From the NCBI RefSeq assembly GCF_020524025.1, contig NZ_JAIVKN010000002.1, forward strand, positions 434,001 through 498,000: a DNA stretch of 64,000 nt, read 5' to 3'. Positions within the stretch are counted from its first letter, which is position 1. Every line of letters begins with the position of its first letter. The notes beneath the pieces were generated by a model. That model saw only the letters and a list, made by a program, of their open reading frames with translations, had not been told where the DNA came from and ran no database searches. The DNA comes from Halobacillus litoralis (GTDB lineage Bacteria; Bacillota; Bacilli; Bacillales; Halobacillaceae). The position numbers were made by a program, and so were the translations under genes. Positions 1 through 9,308 of this stretch are shown here, piece after piece.

Positions 1-454
1 TATCAGCATTATTCATTACATTAATTGATTTTTCTTTGTTTATAAACTCTAAGTTATAATCCTCTTCTAAAAATTCCCTAATATGCCATATATGTTTGCT
101 ATTGTTAGCAGACGCTATTATAGCCCCCATATTAGTACATGAAGAATTTGAATGAATAATATCATACTTCTTAGCCCTAAACTTTAATTTAACACCTATA
201 CTTGATACTAATAAAAAAAACTTTCTAAGCGCTAGTTTTAAATTTTTTTCGTTAGAACTCTTAACCCAATTACAGTAAGGAAAGATAGTATACGGTATTT
301 CCATTTCTTTTAGATGTGTCTCTAATTCGCCTTTCTTTGGAAGTAAAACTTCTACCTTATTACTTAGTCCTTGCAAGTGACTTATCAATTTTAACATAGA
401 CTTATTAGCCCCATACATACTACTATAGTGAGTTACGAAAAGTATCTTTTTCAT
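1..454 (-). CDS. Glycosyltransferase family 4, N-terminal part (runs off the left edge)
   Basis: The ATG at 454-452 opens a reading frame that is still open at base 1, giving 151 residues. It begins MKKILFVTHYSSMYGANKSM, the N-terminal Rossmann strand and GA(N/E)xx loop typical of GT4/GT-B glycosyltransferases. It continues through a DIIHSNSS segment (HxN-type loop) and HIWHIREF, both usual in this family. The sugar donor cannot be read because the C-terminal nucleotide-sugar domain lies outside the window. The start overlaps the end of the upstream pyruvyl-transferase gene by 32 bases, so it is the ninth visible gene of the galU-led operon. Very AT-rich, like its neighbours. Confidence 0.85.
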   Translation of the reverse strand, partial: MKKILFVTHYSSMYGANKSMLKLISHLQGLSNKVEVLLPKKGELETHLKEMEIPYTIFPYCNWVKSSNEKNLKLALRKFFLLVSSIGVKLKFRAKKYDIIHSNSSCTNMGAIIASANNSKHIWHIREFLEEDYNLEFINKEKSINVMNNAD

Positions 455-1463
455 TTTGCTCAACTTTCTCTATATTTTTTTTAAGTAATTCTATAGATCT
501 TCTTTTACCATCTAAGACTAGTTGATTTACTTTAGAATAATCTATTTCTTTTTCAGATTTAATATTTGTATCTTCATACATGATGTTAAATCGATCAAGT
601 ATATCATAAACTTTATTAGTCTTATTATCTCTTACTAAGAACTTAAATTGTTTGCTGAAGTTAAGTGAAAATAAAACGCCATGATAAAAGTTTGTATATA
701 CTTTTACCGCATGCTTTATTAAGCTTAAAAAATCAAATGGATCAGCATCTATAAAGTTAATATCTGCAACTTTATTAAAATAGCCAACTGAGACTATCTT
801 AAATTTATTTTTACTTTCTCTAATGACTTCTTCTTCTTCCTGGGTTAATTCTCCATATATTAACACATAATCACTATTAATTATCCTTTTTTTTGCAGAA
901 GGGTATGAAATTAAAAAGGTCGGATCCAATACTAAATTAGAGTTAGTATAACATTCTTTTTCTAATAAATTTATTGTGTTTTTATCCCTGGCAAGAATAA
1001 CCAAAAACTCTTTAAGGAGGTTAGAAATTTCATGTGCCTTCTCTCCAAAAGAATTAAGACTTCCTACACTCGCGGCATAACTTAATTTAGGTACATTAGA
1101 AAAATTCAGAAAATATGATTTATCAAACCCTCTAATTGAATCAATATTCCAAATCTCATCACTACCTGTAATGAGCAGGTCATACTTCACATTGGATAGG
1201 TGTGTGTTACTACTATACCTCTTCTTTGAAATAGAAATATTCTCTTCCATAAATTTATTCATCTTCAACACTTTTTTTCTATTATTTAGCAATTGTTTAT
1301 TTAGATAGTTAGCACGCAAGTAAGTAACTACGGCTTTTTTGGGTCTATAGTCTATTATTTCAGCATTAAAACCTTCATCATTAAGAAATTTTGATAATGC
1401 ATATGCTTGTAGAGTAGCACCGAAATTTGTAGTGTGATGGTACGTAATTATTCCTATTTTCAT
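423..1463 (-). CDS. Polysaccharide pyruvyl transferase family protein (WcaK-like)
   Basis: A 346-residue protein starting MKIGIITYHHTTNFGATLQA, the characteristic opening of the polysaccharide pyruvyl transferase family (GIITYH, then N-GA-LQAYAL). A mid-protein LLITGSDEIWN stretch and a later YTNFYHGVLFSL segment (TxxxHG-type motif) fit the GT-B-like fold. The family usually adds pyruvate ketals to sugar residues, although many cluster members are unproven. The start follows AAGGAGTTAAGGTTTAG and overlaps the nitroreductase stop by 4 bases, so the two are translationally coupled. Members paired with a nitroreductase-like gene may belong to a redox-linked subgroup rather than being true pyruvyl transferases. 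Confidence 0.85.
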   Translation of the reverse strand: MKIGIITYHHTTNFGATLQAYALSKFLNDEGFNAEIIDYRPKKAVVTYLRANYLNKQLLNNRKKVLKMNKFMEENISISKKRYSSNTHLSNVKYDLLITGSDEIWNIDSIRGFDKSYFLNFSNVPKLSYAASVGSLNSFGEKAHEISNLLKEFLVILARDKNTINLLEKECYTNSNLVLDPTFLISYPSAKKRIINSDYVLIYGELTQEEEEVIRESKNKFKIVSVGYFNKVADINFIDADPFDFLSLIKHAVKVYTNFYHGVLFSLNFSKQFKFLVRDNKTNKVYDILDRFNIMYEDTNIKSEKEIDYSKVNQLVLDGKRRSIELLKKNIEKVEQNEKDTFRNSL

Positions 1464-2446
1464 CTAAACCTTAACTCCTTATATATTTCTTCCGTGCCCA
1501 AACGGTTTGACTTAGCTATATTAATTTTGTCTGGCAAGTTACCAACTGAGATCATAAGAATAATGTTTTCATATTCAGGAATATTCAAATGTTTCTTAAT
1601 TTCTAGGTCTCTTTTTGCTGTAGTTGACCAATTTAAAGGACAAGCCCCAAGCATTTCTTCATGTAAGCCATATAACAAAGACATAGTAAAGATTCCGCCA
1701 TCTATAAATGATTGATTTCTTTCGTTTCTTCCATTAAAAGATCTAATATCTGAGGTTACAACCAATAAACAATTTGCAGAGCTACCAAACCCTCTATTAC
1801 CACTTTGGTAACTTAAAGCTTTTTTAATAATTTCTTTTTCAAAAGTATAGTAAACTCTCGATGATTGTCTATTACAAACTGATGGTGACTTTTGAGCAAC
1901 CTTCACTGCATTTTTAATCTTTTGAGGATTTATTGGTGTGTCTGAATAATGTCTAACACTATGTCGACTTTGAGAGAAAACAGAAAACCGATCTTTACTT
2001 TTTTCTTCAATCTCTTCTCTTGTATACTCTATTATTCCACCTATACTATCTTTTTTCATTTGAAACTTATCTAATTTAGGAATAAGCCAATCGACATTAT
2101 ACTCTTTTACTAGATGATAATCCACATAAGATTGTAATGTAGCTACGGCTGATTTATATTCCGTACAGTTTTTTTCGTAGTTATATTTATCAAATTTCTC
2201 CAAGTTACTAAGGAGTTGATTTATTACTCCTACTCCATAACCTAACCTTGTCTTTGGTAGTGTCATTCCTTTTTCAACGACGTGATATTGTGCGGTAATT
2301 CTAGCTTTTAATTGTGCTTCTCTTTTTTCTGATAGATTTAATCCTGAGTATTTCTTGAACCTCTTGAAGTCGTAAAAATAATCAGACATTAACTGGATTT
2401 TTTTCAATCTAGTCTTAACGCTATTTGGAATAAGTGATTTTATCAA
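1460..2446 (-). CDS. Nitroreductase family protein of the exopolysaccharide operon
   Basis: A 328-residue protein whose C-terminal two thirds resemble FMN-dependent nitroreductases: SRHSVRHYSDTPI near residue 160 (the R(R/H)SxRxY/F FMN-binding start), SPSVCNRQSSRVYY, and a late GACPLNWS. The first 140 residues are an extension seen in polysaccharide-cluster members. The start is TTG at 2446 behind AAGGTGCTCAAGAA, and TTGA overlaps the flippase stop by 4 bases. It follows the flippase and precedes the pyruvyl-transferase gene. The substrate is unknown. A reductase here suggests a redox modification of a glycan precursor, but that is inference. Confidence 0.8.
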   Translation of the reverse strand: MIKSLIPNSVKTRLKKIQLMSDYFYDFKRFKKYSGLNLSEKREAQLKARITAQYHVVEKGMTLPKTRLGYGVGVINQLLSNLEKFDKYNYEKNCTEYKSAVATLQSYVDYHLVKEYNVDWLIPKLDKFQMKKDSIGGIIEYTREEIEEKSKDRFSVFSQSRHSVRHYSDTPINPQKIKNAVKVAQKSPSVCNRQSSRVYYTFEKEIIKKALSYQSGNRGFGSSANCLLVVTSDIRSFNGRNERNQSFIDGGIFTMSLLYGLHEEMLGACPLNWSTTAKRDLEIKKHLNIPEYENIILMISVGNLPDKINIAKSNRLGTEEIYKELRFR

Positions 2447-3753
2447 TTCTTGAGCACCTTCTTACTTAATAGTTCAACCAACTTGTATGGTGACTTAGAC
2501 ATCATTTTAAAAGCAATTTGTGTATCCTTAAAGAATAGATTTAATATATAATAAGAAAAACAATATGATATTACAGTGGCAGTTGCTGCACCTACCCCTC
2601 CATATAATGGGATTAAAAAGAGGTTAAAGATTATATTTAAAATAGCTCCACCTAAATGAGATAATAATGAAAGCTTTAACAACCCTTCTGCAATAAACCA
2701 CTTACTTCTAATTGCTCCCCAAAAAGAAAAAATCAGTCCAAATACATGGATTTGTAATATAGATTTAGCTTCACGATATTCTTCCCCTAAAATTAACGGT
2801 ATTACAGATGAACCTAGCAATATAATAGGGATAATTATAATTGATAAACCAAAAATAACCGTGTACAGTTGTTGCATATTATAGTTGAACTTTCTTTTGT
2901 CATTTTGAGATTGAATTATCTTAGGAAAATAAGCTACAGCTATTGCTTGGGGGATAAATATCCACATTTCTGAAATTTTTGATGCTAACGCATAATTACC
3001 AACTGCTGAATTACCAGCAATGAATTGAACCATTACTTGATCAATTCTTAAATATATAACTGAACCTAATATTGAAATTGCTAATGGCCAAGATTCTGCC
3101 AATAACCTTTTCGCAATATTCAACCTAAATTTCAATGCCCTTAATCTTCCATTTATCTTTCTATAGGTTATAAGATATTTCATATACATTACTATATATT
3201 CAAAAATAAACACACATGATATAATCAGTAAACTTTCCGTTATTGTAAGAATGACGATTTTAAATATTACAAAAAGTAAAGTGTTCTTAATTCGTATCCT
3301 ACTTATTTCTCTAATCCTTTTCTCAGCCTGGAAATATAGATCTATCACTTCTAAGCTTTGAAATACTACTAATAATCCAATAACGAAATAGTATATGATA
3401 GGGCCACTATCGTTATAAATAAACCCAAACAATATTATTGATATATATGATACTAATGACATAAAGAATACTATTGCTAGAGTTGTACCTATTAATTCGT
3501 TTCTTTTGTCAGGGTATTTGACTAGTTCCCTGGTTGTTATCCCCATTGTCCCAAGGGTTGATATTCCTTGCATAATTAAAACTAACGACATGATAAAATT
3601 ATATTGTCCGAATTCTTCCGCTCCAACAGCACGTGCAAAATATAAGAACACTAGAATGTTTAGGGACATTCTAATTAACTTATCAAGCATTAGCCAAGTT
3701 GCATTATTATTGCTTTTATCTTTCAAGAAAGAAAGTAACTTGCCTTTATTCAT
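2443..3753 (-). CDS. Wzx-type polysaccharide flippase (MATE/MVF superfamily)
   Basis: A 436-residue, very hydrophobic protein with about 12 predicted transmembrane segments. It has the usual family start ([22 protein letters not shown] followed by EEFGQYNF). A central [15 protein letters not shown] segment carries the conserved helix-7 arginine/aspartate pair of Wzx proteins. It should flip undecaprenyl-linked repeat units across the membrane for the GDP-fucose/UDP-glucuronate-containing polymer. The start lies 8 bases inside the gmd stop region and has no well-spaced ribosome binding site, so translation probably depends on coupling to gmd. A matching Wzy polymerase is not seen in this operon and may lie to the left of the window. 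Confidence 0.88.
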   Translation of the reverse strand: MNKGKLLSFLKDKSNNNATWLMLDKLIRMSLNILVFLYFARAVGAEEFGQYNFIMSLVLIMQGISTLGTMGITTRELVKYPDKRNELIGTTLAIVFFMSLVSYISIILFGFIYNDSGPIIYYFVIGLLVVFQSLEVIDLYFQAEKRIREISRIRIKNTLLFVIFKIVILTITESLLIISCVFIFEYIVMYMKYLITYRKINGRLRALKFRLNIAKRLLAESWPLAISILGSVIYLRIDQVMVQFIAGNSAVGNYALASKISEMWIFIPQAIAVAYFPKIIQSQNDKRKFNYNMQQLYTVIFGLSIIIIPIILLGSSVIPLILGEEYREAKSILQIHVFGLIFSFWGAIRSKWFIAEGLLKLSLLSHLGGAILNIIFNLFLIPLYGGVGAATATVISYCFSYYILNLFFKDTQIAFKMMSKSPYKLVELLSKKVLKN

Positions 3754-4783
3754 CCTTCTTAAATTCAGCCTTTACCATCTTCCTAACTAATTCTTCAAAT
3801 GAAGTAGTTCTAGGGTTCCATCCTAACAATTCTTTTGCTTTACTTGGATCGCCTAGTAATTGTTCAACTTCCGCAGGACGGAAAAAGTTTTGATTTACTT
3901 CTACTAATGTTTTTCCATTTTCACGATTTATACCTTTTTCATAAATACCTTCTCCGTGCCATTCTAAATCAATTCCCGCGTGCTTAAATGCTAACGTAGC
4001 AAACTCTCTTACAGTATGCATTTCTCCCGTTGCAATAACAAAATCTTCCGGAATGTCATGCTGTAACATTAACCACATACACTCCACATAGTCTTTCGCA
4101 TATCCCCAATCCCTCTTTGCATCAAGGTTTCCAAGATATAATTTATCCTGTTTGCCTTTAGCGATCCTAGAAGCAGCTAGTGTTATTTTCCTTGTAACAA
4201 AAGTTTCCCCACGCCGTTCCGACTCGTGGTTAAATAAAATACCATTGACGGCGAACATCCCATAAGATTCTCTATAGTTTTTTGTAATCCAAAAACCGTA
4301 TATTTTTGCTACGCCATAAGGAGATCTTGGGTAGAATGGCGTTGTTTCTTTTTGAGGAACCTCTTGCACTTTTCCGTATAACTCCGAAGTTGAAGCTTGA
4401 TAAACCCTTGTCTTTTCCCCTAATCCTAATATCCTTACCGCTTCTAGAATTCTAAGAGTTCCCATCCCATCTACATCTGCAACATATTCAGGTGTATCAA
4501 AGGACACTTTAACGTGAGACATAGCTGCCAAGTTATATATTTCATCTGGTTGAATTTCACCTATCAGTCTAATTACATTTGATGTATCTGTTAAATCACC
4601 ATAGTGAATATGAAAGTTTTGACTAGATTTTAATTCTTCAACATACAAGTGTTCTATTCTTTCCGTATTAAATGAAGAGCTTCTTCGAACAATACCATGT
4701 ACCTCATAACCTTTTTCTAATAGTAATTCTGCCAAAAATGATCCATCTTGTCCTGTAACCCCTGTGATTAATGCTGTTTTCAT
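3746..4783 (-). CDS. gmd: GDP-mannose 4,6-dehydratase
   Basis: A 345-residue short-chain dehydrogenase/reductase. It has an N-terminal [15 protein letters not shown] (GxxGxxG NAD(P)-binding), the strongly diagnostic [31 protein letters not shown] with the catalytic Ser/Thr-Glu, and [10 protein letters not shown] with the active-site Tyr-Lys. Length and motifs match Gmd proteins. It converts GDP-D-mannose to GDP-4-keto-6-deoxymannose, the first step to GDP-L-fucose. The ATG follows AGGAGGATACT. It lies directly downstream of fcl, which performs the following reactions. No mannose-1-phosphate guanylyltransferase is present in the window, so GDP-mannose must come from elsewhere. Confidence 0.96.
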   Translation of the reverse strand: MKTALITGVTGQDGSFLAELLLEKGYEVHGIVRRSSSFNTERIEHLYVEELKSSQNFHIHYGDLTDTSNVIRLIGEIQPDEIYNLAAMSHVKVSFDTPEYVADVDGMGTLRILEAVRILGLGEKTRVYQASTSELYGKVQEVPQKETTPFYPRSPYGVAKIYGFWITKNYRESYGMFAVNGILFNHESERRGETFVTRKITLAASRIAKGKQDKLYLGNLDAKRDWGYAKDYVECMWLMLQHDIPEDFVIATGEMHTVREFATLAFKHAGIDLEWHGEGIYEKGINRENGKTLVEVNQNFFRPAEVEQLLGDPSKAKELLGWNPRTTSFEELVRKMVKAEFKKDE

Positions 4784-4795
4784 AGTATCCTCCTG

Positions 4796-5743
4796 CTATT
4801 TGCTTTCTATTTTTGTCTCTATATTATTTAAATACCATTTGTAAGCTTCCTTAATGCCGTCCTCAAGTGTGGTTTGAGCTTCCCAACCCAAATCATTAAG
4901 TTTAGTGACATCCACCAATTTTCTAGGTGTTCCATCTGGTTTTAATGTATTAAAAGTAATCTGTCCATCAAAACCAACAATATCTTTAATAGTAGCCGCT
5001 AAATCTCTTATAGATATATCGTGACCCACGCCAATATTAACAATTTCATTTCCAGAATAGTTCTGCATAAGGAATATAGTTGCATCTGCTAAGTCATCAG
5101 AGTAAAGAAATTCTCTCTTTGGAGTTCCTGTTCCCCATATCTCAACACTTGGTTTGTTTTCACTTTTTGCTTCATGAAACTTCCTAATTAACGCGGGGAG
5201 AACATGGGATGTCTTTAAATCGAAATTGTCATTCTCACCATATAGATTCGTCGGCATAGCTGATATGTAATCTGTTCCATATTGTCTATTGTAGGATTGA
5301 CACATTTTAATTCCAGCAATCTTAGCGATAGCATACGGTTCGTTAGTTGGTTCTAGTTCTCCAGTTAATAAATGTTCTTCCTTCATCGGTTGGGGAGCAT
5401 GCTTAGGATAGATACAAGTACTCCCTAAGAACAGTAGTTTTTTAACGTTGTTGCGATAAGATGCATCTATTACGTTTGTTTGAATAAGGATGTTATCTCT
5501 TATGAAATCTGCCGGAAACTCATTATTCGCTACTATTCCTCCTACTTTTGCTGCTGCAAGAAATACATAATCTATGTTTTCATTTTCAAAAAAATCCTTA
5601 ACAGCATCGCGATCAGTGAGGTCTAACTCCTTACTGGTTTTATAGACTAAGTTCGTATAGCCTTCTCTCTTCAACTTCCTTAAGATAGCTGAGCCTACTA
5701 GACCTCTATGGCCCGCTACATATATTCTTGAATTAAAATCCAT
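4796..5743 (-). CDS. fcl: GDP-L-fucose synthase (3,5-epimerase/4-reductase)
   Basis: A 315-residue SDR enzyme with [15 protein letters not shown] at the N-terminus (GxxGxxG), an LGSTCIYPK motif holding the catalytic serine, and [12 protein letters not shown] with the Tyr-Lys pair. It also has [10 protein letters not shown], which is typical of GDP-fucose synthases. It epimerises and reduces the Gmd product to GDP-L-fucose using NADPH. It lies 12 bases upstream of gmd in the same transcript. The ATG follows GAAAGGTGGAAGACTGTT. The call is firm. An alternative use for a related 6-deoxyhexose is unlikely given the pairing. Confidence 0.95.
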   Translation of the reverse strand: MDFNSRIYVAGHRGLVGSAILRKLKREGYTNLVYKTSKELDLTDRDAVKDFFENENIDYVFLAAAKVGGIVANNEFPADFIRDNILIQTNVIDASYRNNVKKLLFLGSTCIYPKHAPQPMKEEHLLTGELEPTNEPYAIAKIAGIKMCQSYNRQYGTDYISAMPTNLYGENDNFDLKTSHVLPALIRKFHEAKSENKPSVEIWGTGTPKREFLYSDDLADATIFLMQNYSGNEIVNIGVGHDISIRDLAATIKDIVGFDGQITFNTLKPDGTPRKLVDVTKLNDLGWEAQTTLEDGIKEAYKWYLNNIETKIESK

Positions 5744-5760
5744 AACAGTCTTCCACCTTT

Positions 5761-6435
5761 CTAATAAGCATCCTTAGAACCAAATAAAACAAGAACGGTC
5801 TTAAAAATTAACTTCATATCTAAGTAGATGCTTCTTTCATTAATATACTTCAAGTCCAATTTCACCCAATCATCAAAACCTATACTACTTCTCCCACTAA
5901 CCTGCCAATAACAAGTTAATCCCGGTGTAACAGTTAATCTTTGCTTCTCGTAATTGTTATACTGTTCAACTTCATTTGGTAAAGGAGGTCTTGGCCCGAC
6001 TAAACTCATATCGCCTTTAAACACATTAAAAAGTTGGGGTAATTCATCAATACTTGTCCTTCTAATGAATTTTCCTACTTTAGTTATTCTAGGATCTTCT
6101 TTAATTTTAAAGACAGGACCATTAGCTTCATTTTGTTTCATAAGTTCAGCTTTCAGCTCTTCTGCATTTGAAACCATAGAGCGAAATTTATACATTCTAA
6201 ATGTTTGACCATCTTTACCCACGCGAACTTGATTAAAGAATACAGGGCCTTTGACATCTTCAATTTTGATAAGTATACCTATCAATATAAATAATGGAGA
6301 TAAAGCTATAATACCTAACGTCGCCCCTACTATATCCAGCAGCCTTTTTATTATCAAGTATAGGGCGCTATCCTTATTATCCATTTGGCTGGGATCTATT
6401 TGACTAGTGGTCTTTTTGGTATTCATTTGAGCCAC
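5761..6435 (-). CDS. Initiating sugar transferase (undecaprenyl-phosphate phosphoglycosyltransferase)
   Basis: A monotopic phosphoglycosyltransferase of the bacterial sugar transferase family. One reentrant helix (about residues 25-55, [19 protein letters not shown]) is followed by [17 protein letters not shown], the MYKFRSM signature, [13 protein letters not shown] with the catalytic Asp-Glu, and [10 protein letters not shown]. It transfers a sugar-1-phosphate to undecaprenyl phosphate and starts repeat-unit synthesis. The preferred start is GTG at 6435, eight bases after AGGTAGG. The GTG at 6444 overlaps that ribosome binding site, so it is less likely. The short form without a large N-terminal membrane domain resembles EpsL/WcaJ-C types. 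The sugar is not readable from sequence. Confidence 0.92.
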   Translation of the reverse strand: MAQMNTKKTTSQIDPSQMDNKDSALYLIIKRLLDIVGATLGIIALSPLFILIGILIKIEDVKGPVFFNQVRVGKDGQTFRMYKFRSMVSNAEELKAELMKQNEANGPVFKIKEDPRITKVGKFIRRTSIDELPQLFNVFKGDMSLVGPRPPLPNEVEQYNNYEKQRLTVTPGLTCYWQVSGRSSIGFDDWVKLDLKYINERSIYLDMKLIFKTVLVLFGSKDAY

Positions 6436-6458
6436 GAAGTTCACCTACCTTCATTAAA

Positions 6459-7784
6459 TTAGTTAAGAACCCCACTAAGCTCCTCAGATACTACAGGACG
6501 GCCAACAGAATGATATTCCACCTTATGTTTCCGCATCTCATCTAAGGCAAAGCAATTCCTACCGTCTATAACCAACGGGTAATTCATTGTAGAAAAGAGG
6601 CTCAAATCTATACTCTTTATATCATTCCATTCTGTGAGGATTAAAGTGGCATCACTTCCCTCTACCGCTTCTTTTATATTATCGGAGTACGTAATTTCGG
6701 AGCTAAGAATATGTTTAGCGTTCTTAACTGCTATAGGATCATATGCTGTTACTTCTGCACCTTCTTCTATTAAACGATTCGTAACTACAATCGACGCAGC
6801 TTCACGCATATCATCCGTATTCGGTTTAAAAGCTAACCCTAATACTGAGATCTTTTTCCCTTTTATGTCAGGCATTCTTTCTAGTAACTTATCAATAATT
6901 AAACCTTGTTGCTTTTTATTGACATTTACTACACCTTTTAGCAGTTCAAAGTCATAGTGAACGTTACCGGCAATCTGTATAAGTGCTTTGGTATCTTTAG
7001 GAAAACAAGAGCCTCCATACCCTATTCCAGCCTGCAAAAATTGATCACCTATACGCTTGTCCAATCCCATACCTTTTGCAACATCTTCAACATTAGCATT
7101 CAGACGATCACAAATATTAGAGATTTCATTTATAAAGCTGATTTTCGTTGCAAGAAATGCATTTGATGCGTACTTAATCATTTCAGCACTCTTTACATCC
7201 GTTCTAAATACAGGTACGCCAAATGGTCGATTGATTTCTTCAAGGGTATCTCCAGCTTCTTTACTTTCTGTACCTATAACGATACGATCTCCATTGAAAG
7301 AGTCATAGATTGCCGATCCTTCTTTTAAAAACTCAGGATTAGAAACCACGCTGACCTTTACATCATTTCTCAAGTTTTTATGTAGGATTTCTTTTATTAT
7401 AGTATTAGTACCTACTGGGACTGTACTTTTCGTAACCACAATGGTATCTTTTTCGATATTTGTAGCAATATCAAGTGCAACTTGTTTCACAAAATTCAAA
7501 TTTGCTGAACCATCTTTATTCTCAGGAGTTCCAACGGCAATGTATATTACTTGAGCATTATTAAACCCTTCTGTATGATTCGTTGTAAAATAGAGACGAC
7601 TTTCTTCTATATTCTTACTCATCATTTCACTAAGCCCTGGTTCATAGATTGGGGATATACCTTTTTGCATTTTCTCTACTTTTTCCAAATCAATATCTAT
7701 ACAAGTAACGGTGTGTCCTATTTCAGAAAGACTCACGCCGGTAACTAAACCGACGTAACCTGTTCCAACTACAGCTATCTTCAA
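6459..7784 (-). CDS. ugd: UDP-glucose 6-dehydrogenase
   Basis: A 441-residue UDP-glucose/GDP-mannose dehydrogenase. It has N-terminal AVVGTGYVGLVTGVSLSEIG, TKSTVPVGT, PEFLKEGSA, and the catalytic cysteine in GYGGSCFPKDT. The family-typical VLGLAFKPNTDDMREA opens the C-terminal domain. It oxidises UDP-glucose to UDP-glucuronate with two NAD. The start is TTG at 7784 behind GGAGGTAATCAC. It lies directly downstream of galU, which makes its substrate. In B. subtilis such enzymes are activated by the BY-kinase YwqD, and a related kinase pair lies 3 kb upstream here. That link is inferred. Confidence 0.95.
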   Translation of the reverse strand: MKIAVVGTGYVGLVTGVSLSEIGHTVTCIDIDLEKVEKMQKGISPIYEPGLSEMMSKNIEESRLYFTTNHTEGFNNAQVIYIAVGTPENKDGSANLNFVKQVALDIATNIEKDTIVVTKSTVPVGTNTIIKEILHKNLRNDVKVSVVSNPEFLKEGSAIYDSFNGDRIVIGTESKEAGDTLEEINRPFGVPVFRTDVKSAEMIKYASNAFLATKISFINEISNICDRLNANVEDVAKGMGLDKRIGDQFLQAGIGYGGSCFPKDTKALIQIAGNVHYDFELLKGVVNVNKKQQGLIIDKLLERMPDIKGKKISVLGLAFKPNTDDMREAASIVVTNRLIEEGAEVTAYDPIAVKNAKHILSSEITYSDNIKEAVEGSDATLILTEWNDIKSIDLSLFSTMNYPLVIDGRNCFALDEMRKHKVEYHSVGRPVVSEELSGVLN

Positions 7785-7804
7785 GTGATTACCTCCAATG
7801 ATGC

Positions 7805-8683
7805 TTAGTTCTTAACTTTTTGACGTATTAGTGAGTGCATAAGCTCTTCTACATCAGCACCTATTTCTTCATTTTTCAAAGCAAACTCAATCGTGGTTTT
7901 AATGAAGCCAAACTTCTCGCCTACATCATATCTCTTACCTTCAAAGTCATAAGCAAACACTTTTTGTAATTCGTTCAATTCTTGAATCGCGTCGGTCAAT
8001 TGTATTTCACCGCCAGCTCCTGTTTTTTGTTGATCAAGAAAACCAAAAATTTCTGGATTTAATACATACCTGCCCATTATAGCTAAGTTTGAAGGGGCTG
8101 TTCCCTGTTTCGGTTTCTCTACAAAATTGCTGACCTGGTACCGGCGTCCTTCACTCGCGCTTGGATCTACAATTCCGTAACGGTGTGTATGATTGTCTTC
8201 TACTTGTTGAACTCCAATAACAGATGAACCCGTCTCCTCATACTGGTCAATCAGCTGTTTTAAGCATGGTGTCTCCCCTTCAACAATGTCATCACCTAGA
8301 AGTACCGCAAAAGGTTCATTTCCAATAAAGTTTCTCGCAGACCAAACGGCATGACCAAGCCCTTTTGGTTCTTTTTGTCTTATGTAGTGAATATCAACGT
8401 TGGATGTTTCGTTTACTTTATCAAGCAGTTCAAACTTTTCTTTTTTCATTAAGTTATCTTCCAGCTCGAAGTTATTATCGAAATGATCTTCAATTGCTCG
8501 CTTCCCTTTACCAGTAACAATTATAATGTCTTCAATGCCTGATTCAATGGCTTCCTCTACTATGTATTGAATGGTTGGTTTGTCAACAATCGGCAACATT
8601 TCTTTAGGCATTGCCTTTGTCGCTGGTAGGAAACGTGTCCCAAGCCCAGCAGCTGGAATTATGGCTTTTTTTACTTTTTTCAT
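7805..8683 (-). CDS. galU: UTP-glucose-1-phosphate uridylyltransferase
   Basis: A 292-residue nucleotidyltransferase that begins [20 protein letters not shown], the GxGTRxxP signature of GalU/GtaB. It continues with [21 protein letters not shown] and FVEKPKQG, and its length is standard. It makes UDP-glucose from glucose-1-phosphate and UTP. The ATG follows AAAGGGGAGTAACTA. It is the first gene of the nine-gene operon that continues to the left edge. A promoter with a palindrome in its spacer lies just upstream (8715-8744). Confidence 0.96.
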   Translation of the reverse strand: MKKVKKAIIPAAGLGTRFLPATKAMPKEMLPIVDKPTIQYIVEEAIESGIEDIIIVTGKGKRAIEDHFDNNFELEDNLMKKEKFELLDKVNETSNVDIHYIRQKEPKGLGHAVWSARNFIGNEPFAVLLGDDIVEGETPCLKQLIDQYEETGSSVIGVQQVEDNHTHRYGIVDPSASEGRRYQVSNFVEKPKQGTAPSNLAIMGRYVLNPEIFGFLDQQKTGAGGEIQLTDAIQELNELQKVFAYDFEGKRYDVGEKFGFIKTTIEFALKNEEIGADVEELMHSLIRQKVKN

Positions 8684-8714
8684 TAGTTACTCCCCTTTAA
8701 TTTTATTAAATAAG

Positions 8715-8744
8715 TTTATATTTCACTAATATGGTATTAGTAAA
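8715..8744 (-). promoter_or_regulatory. Candidate promoter of the galU exopolysaccharide operon with an internal palindrome
   Basis: On the minus strand TTTACT (8744-8739) and TATAAA (8720-8715) are 18 bases apart, about 30 bases before galU. The spacer contains a perfect 7-3-7 inverted repeat, ACTAATA TGG TATTAGT (8725-8741), placed where a repressor would block RNA polymerase. The hexamers match sigma-A only moderately. The intergenic region 8684-9308 otherwise holds a heptamer AGAGAAC (9085-9091), three GTAAC repeats (9116-9146) and a weak hairpin (9247-9293). Confidence 0.45.
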
Positions 8745-9246
8745 TTTCTATCTTCAGATACTTGTACACTTTCACTTTAATTTGATGATTTAAGCTAGAA
8801 TAAGTCTGCTATTCAACTATCGCTATACTCAACCGTCTTTTTAAATTCATATAAAATGGGGTAAATACAGCTTGAATTGTGAGGGAATTTATTGCTCTTA
8901 ATTTCCAATTAGAATAGATGGTCTTCATACTCTTACCCAACATCATCCATCTTGAACATGGGTACCAAAAATAACCATGGCTAATATAGGTTAATGTACC
9001 TCCCCCAGATAAGAAAATGTATAAAGTCTCTAGATAAAATGGAGAAGGCACAATAAAGAAGGACATCATTTCCCAACCATGCTCAGAGAACTAAAAATAT
9101 GAAACTATTAGTTTTGTAACGTTTTTGTAACAAAACTTATTGTAACAGTTTCTATTGGCAGATTGAAGGGTTTGGTAGCATTATTTTACAAAGATTTATA
9201 AAAACTTTTTATCATTTAGCCGTATCCGCTTACATAGTGTTAAACT

Positions 9247-9293
9247 TTATAAAAAAATGAAGCAACCATAGACCATGACCACGACTATAGTTA
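9247..9293 (-). terminator. Weak hairpin downstream of the tyrosine phosphatase gene
   Basis: On the minus strand AACTATAG and CTATGGTT can pair (one G-U) around a 13-base loop, followed by GCTTCATTTTTT. It lies 16 to 62 bases after the phosphatase stop. The stem is AT-rich, so termination may be partial and readthrough into the galU operon is possible. Confidence 0.35.
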
Positions 9294-9308
9294 CTCCATT
9301 TTAACTAC

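Noticed and set aside
8809-9069. An 86-codon minus-strand frame upstream of galU
   Set aside because: It has only a weak ribosome binding site, unusual composition (many aromatic and methionine residues) and no recognisable family, and it lies in the regulatory region of the EPS operon.
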